Of a stretch of DNA of 6,979 nucleotides, positions 5,402-6,979 are shown one piece after another. Under the pieces are notes generated by a model. It saw only the letters and a program-made list of their open reading frames with translations, ran no database searches and was not told where the DNA came from. Source of the stretch: Ruminococcaceae bacterium UBA5295 (GTDB lineage Bacteria > Bacillota > Clostridia > Oscillospirales > Acutalibacteraceae). The stretch's first letter is position 1, and every line of letters begins with the position of its first letter. A program made the translations under genes and the position numbers. Where the stretch lies: positions 1 through 6,979 of the forward strand of contig DHSD01000024.1 of the NCBI GenBank assembly GCA_002411365.1. The letters run 5' to 3'.

Positions 5402-5430
5402 GCTGCTTCCGCCTGAAATCAGTTCGTAAA
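5393..5430. repeat. Inverted repeat TTTACGAAC / GTTCGTAAA
   Basis: TTTACGAAC (5393-5401) and GTTCGTAAA (5422-5430) form a 9-bp perfect inverted repeat around a 20-bp centre. Further partial units follow at 5434 (GTTCGGAAA) and 5448 (GTTCGCTTT). Confidence 0.7.
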
Positions 5431-5470
5431 CTCGTTCGGAAATCAAAGTTCGCTTTGTCTTGCTTATATA

Positions 5471-5507
5471 CGTTTTGCGAACAAATTGCGGACACCGTTT
5501 TGCAAAC
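5471..5507. repeat. 37-bp imperfect direct repeat, copy 2
   Basis: This is the second copy of the unit at 5365-5401, shifted by 106 bp. Its three 10-mers begin at 5473, 5484 and 5498, with the same 11 and 14 spacing as copy 1. Most differences are A/G changes. Its last base is the final base of the stop codon of the lipoprotein gene. Confidence 0.75.
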
Positions 5508-6421
5508 TATTTTTCTTTTGCCATAAACGCAGCGTAAATCATGCCGTTTTTGGTTTTGCTCAAAATCAACTGATATTCCTTTTCGGTTTCGCTCAAAAAT
5601 GCCCACTGACTGCCTCCCTGTCCCGGCACATCAAGGGTATTGCTGCCGGTGATGGTGAACGGTACGCTTATATCGTCTACAAAGCCCGCAAAGGCACTTT
5701 TTTCGATGTAAGTACCCTCTGCCGTGAAAATGGTGGTAAGTGTGCCGTCTGTCCATTCTCCGGCCAGAACATCAAGGGATAGGTCAACTGGCGTTGCTTT
5801 GTTGTATATACCGTCACTGGAAGAAAGCTGCCCATCTTTCAATGTGATCTTCATCGTTTGCGGCGTTCCGTCCTGTCCTGTAAAGGAAATGCTGTCACCG
5901 GAGAGAACTTCATAACTGCTCTGCTTCTTTTCTCCTAAAGGGTAGCTGATATAAGCTCCATCTTCGGTAAATTCGATGGGATAACCGGCGGTATTGTACC
6001 AATAGCCGACCAAAGCCGTTTTAAGAGCGTTTTGTTCTTTAGCGGCCTTTTCCTCTGCTGCGGCCTGTTCGGCGGACTGGCGGGCTTCTCTGGCCGTCTG
6101 GGCGGCTTCTGCGTTGTCATAATAGGTGTGAGAGTATTCGCCGTTTTCAAAATACAATATTGTTTTTCCGTCCACGTTCTGAACGGTCAGTGTTTTTGTG
6201 CCGTCCAGAGTGCTTGTCAGTGTAAGAGTGCTGCCGTCTGACGTGTAGTTGCCGCTGGTGAGCCATGTGCCGTCGCTGTATGTGCCGTCCTCTGCCAGTG
6301 TCAGGACAGACTGATCGTTTCTATCGCTATACCAAACCCCGACTTCTTTGTTTTTAGCACCGCAACCGACAACAGAAAGAACCAGCAAAAGCACCATCGT
6401 GATAAATATAAATCTTTTCAT
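5507..6421 (-). CDS. Secreted lipoprotein with three beta-rich repeats
   Basis: Predicted 304 residues. ATG at 6421 is chosen over one 9 codons upstream: it begins directly with a signal peptide (MKRF, then a hydrophobic core), has GGAG 8-9 nt before it, and the longer version would overlap the upstream gene. The lipobox LSVVGC puts the lipid on Cys20, so the mature protein is on the outer face of the membrane. Three similar modules follow, each starting G-x-W and then F/L-T-x-D/E-G-x-Y: about 28-100 (VGVWYSD, LAEDGTYSDG), 138-205 (VGYWYNT, FTEDGAYI) and 220-300 (AGEWTDG, FTAEGTYI). An Ala/Glu/Gln-rich helical linker (103-135) separates the first two. The pattern resembles small lipocalin-like or DUF-type lipoproteins; no enzyme motif is seen. 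It starts 4 bp after the XRE gene stop, so the two are coupled. Confidence 0.85.
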   Translation of the reverse strand: MKRFIFITMVLLLVLSVVGCGAKNKEVGVWYSDRNDQSVLTLAEDGTYSDGTWLTSGNYTSDGSTLTLTSTLDGTKTLTVQNVDGKTILYFENGEYSHTYYDNAEAAQTAREARQSAEQAAAEEKAAKEQNALKTALVGYWYNTAGYPIEFTEDGAYISYPLGEKKQSSYEVLSGDSISFTGQDGTPQTMKITLKDGQLSSSDGIYNKATPVDLSLDVLAGEWTDGTLTTIFTAEGTYIEKSAFAGFVDDISVPFTITGSNTLDVPGQGGSQWAFLSETEKEYQLILSKTKNGMIYAAFMAKEK

Positions 6422-6425
6422 GGGC

Positions 6426-6979
6426 TTATCTCCTATCTTTTTTTTCACGGCACTTTATCACTTGCTGCGCCAGACTTTCACAGATGATCTTTGCACCGGT
6501 CATGGCCTGTAAATAATACAGTTCGGAAGCCTTTTCGTTCTTGAAGCACGCATAGCCATTTTTTTGCAAGGCAGCCTTTGCTGCCAGCACTTCCGGCGTA
6601 TCATTCTGTTCTGCTTCTTGTAAGCTGTCCTCTATGACTGCCAAATACCCCTGCATCACATAGTCCATAAAATAAATAAAGTTATCCCCTTGAGAAATCA
6701 TCTCCGAGAGAACGGCGATCGGTGTAACCTCTGGAAACCGCTCTGATGTATGCACTTCCTTGTTCAGCTTTTTTAACTGCTCAACGGCTGCTTCTGAAAG
6801 GCCGGTGAAATTACAAACCATTTTCATGTTGGGGTCTGCGCTGCTTATATCCGTCATGCCTAATAAATAGTCGGTGGTTACGCCAAAATGTGCCGCTACC
6901 TTGCAGAGCTTGTCAGCGTCCGGCGAGGAAAGCCCCAAGCAATACTGATTGGCCGATTGCCGAGTGACATTGAGTAAGG
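6426..6979 (-). CDS. XRE-family transcriptional regulator, N-terminus outside window
   Basis: The - strand frame is open from the right edge to TAA at 6426-6428, 183 visible residues. The first visible residues, LLNVTRQSANQYCLGLSSPD, and then ADKLCKVAAHFGVTTDYLLG match the second half of an HTH_3/XRE domain (recognition helix TRQSANQY, then the usual FGVTTDYLLG end). The TTG at 6938 is therefore internal and the true start lies beyond 6979. The C-terminal 130 residues are helical with a phage-repressor-like TGLSEAAVEQLKKL segment and no peptidase motif. It is likely a repressor of its own operon or element, and the lipoprotein is the next gene. DNA targets are unknown. Confidence 0.85.
   Translation of the reverse strand, partial: LLNVTRQSANQYCLGLSSPDADKLCKVAAHFGVTTDYLLGMTDISSADPNMKMVCNFTGLSEAAVEQLKKLNKEVHTSERFPEVTPIAVLSEMISQGDNFIYFMDYVMQGYLAVIEDSLQEAEQNDTPEVLAAKAALQKNGYACFKNEKASELYYLQAMTGAKIICESLAQQVIKCREKKDRR

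Larger units (their letters stand above)
4662..5506. other. Gene-poor 845-bp stretch with promoter, hairpins and repeats
   Basis: No protein of recognisable family is found in either strand. It holds, from right to left, a cluster of short related repeats (5350-5507), a near-consensus - strand promoter (5257-5286), a leader with hairpin potential, three tiny - strand ORFs (35, 11 and 46 residues), and a terminator (4758-4786). The longer + strand frames here (4816-5013 and 5042-5302) lack ribosome binding sites and run antisense across these signals. A regulatory RNA, or the remnant of a leader-controlled gene, fits as well as coding. Confidence 0.5.
3935..6979. mobile_element. Inserted accessory element of unknown type (left part only)
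   Basis: This call is inferred from the split spoIIID on the left, the switch to - strand genes, and cargo typical of integrated elements: an XRE-family regulator, a small lipoprotein, a VapD pair, and repeat-rich gene-poor DNA. No integrase, relaxase, transposase or phage structural gene is visible, so it could be an integrative conjugative or mobilizable element, a degenerate prophage or a skin-like element. The right boundary is outside the window. A large chromosomal rearrangement or an assembly join at about 3910 would give the same picture. Confidence 0.55.

Noticed and set aside
5350..5507. CRISPR array
   Set aside because: Units occur in both orientations, are only about 10-12 bp and degenerate, and the intervals are not uniform spacers; no cas genes are visible. 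VapD shares a fold with Cas2 but is a separate family.
5394..5606. 70-residue - strand frame
   Set aside because: It begins inside the lipoprotein gene in another frame and runs into the repeat cluster; the repeats create its RTSLRTDF-type pattern.

Overview
The window looks like chromosome from an anaerobic, endospore-forming, motile Firmicute of the Clostridia. This rests on protein content and gene order and is not a species call. The left 3.9 kb is host DNA read on the + strand. It holds the 3' end of spoIID, then a spoIIQ-type forespore M23 protein, a methyl-accepting chemotaxis protein (MCP), and the first 40-45 codons of spoIIID. spoIID-spoIIQ-spoIIID is a conserved order in clostridia such as Clostridioides difficile, so the MCP is an extra gene in a sporulation cluster.

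The most notable feature is the break in spoIIID. Its reading frame starts normally, with an intact start and helix-turn-helix, then leaves the family sequence near position 3905 and stops at 3934. The C-terminal basic half, about 35-40 residues, is missing. From there to the right edge almost everything is on the - strand and has accessory character: a VapD-family protein with an upstream partner gene, a long gene-poor stretch with a consensus promoter, tiny ORFs and a dense cluster of short repeats, a three-repeat lipoprotein, and an XRE-family repressor-like gene running off the edge. The simplest reading is a mobile element inserted in spoIIID, comparable to the skin element that splits sigK in Bacillus subtilis. 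Only one junction is visible. Whether the element excises in the mother cell and rebuilds spoIIID, or the gene is simply dead, cannot be decided here.

How the genes relate: SpoIID (mother cell) and SpoIIQ (forespore) act in peptidoglycan remodelling and the engulfment channel, and SpoIIID is the mother-cell regulator acting after sigma-E. A sigma-F-like motif precedes spoIIQ and a sigma-D/sigma-28-like motif precedes the MCP, so the cluster probably has separate promoters rather than one operon. On the element side, XRE gene plus lipoprotein form one translationally coupled unit, and the 102-residue gene plus vapD form another.
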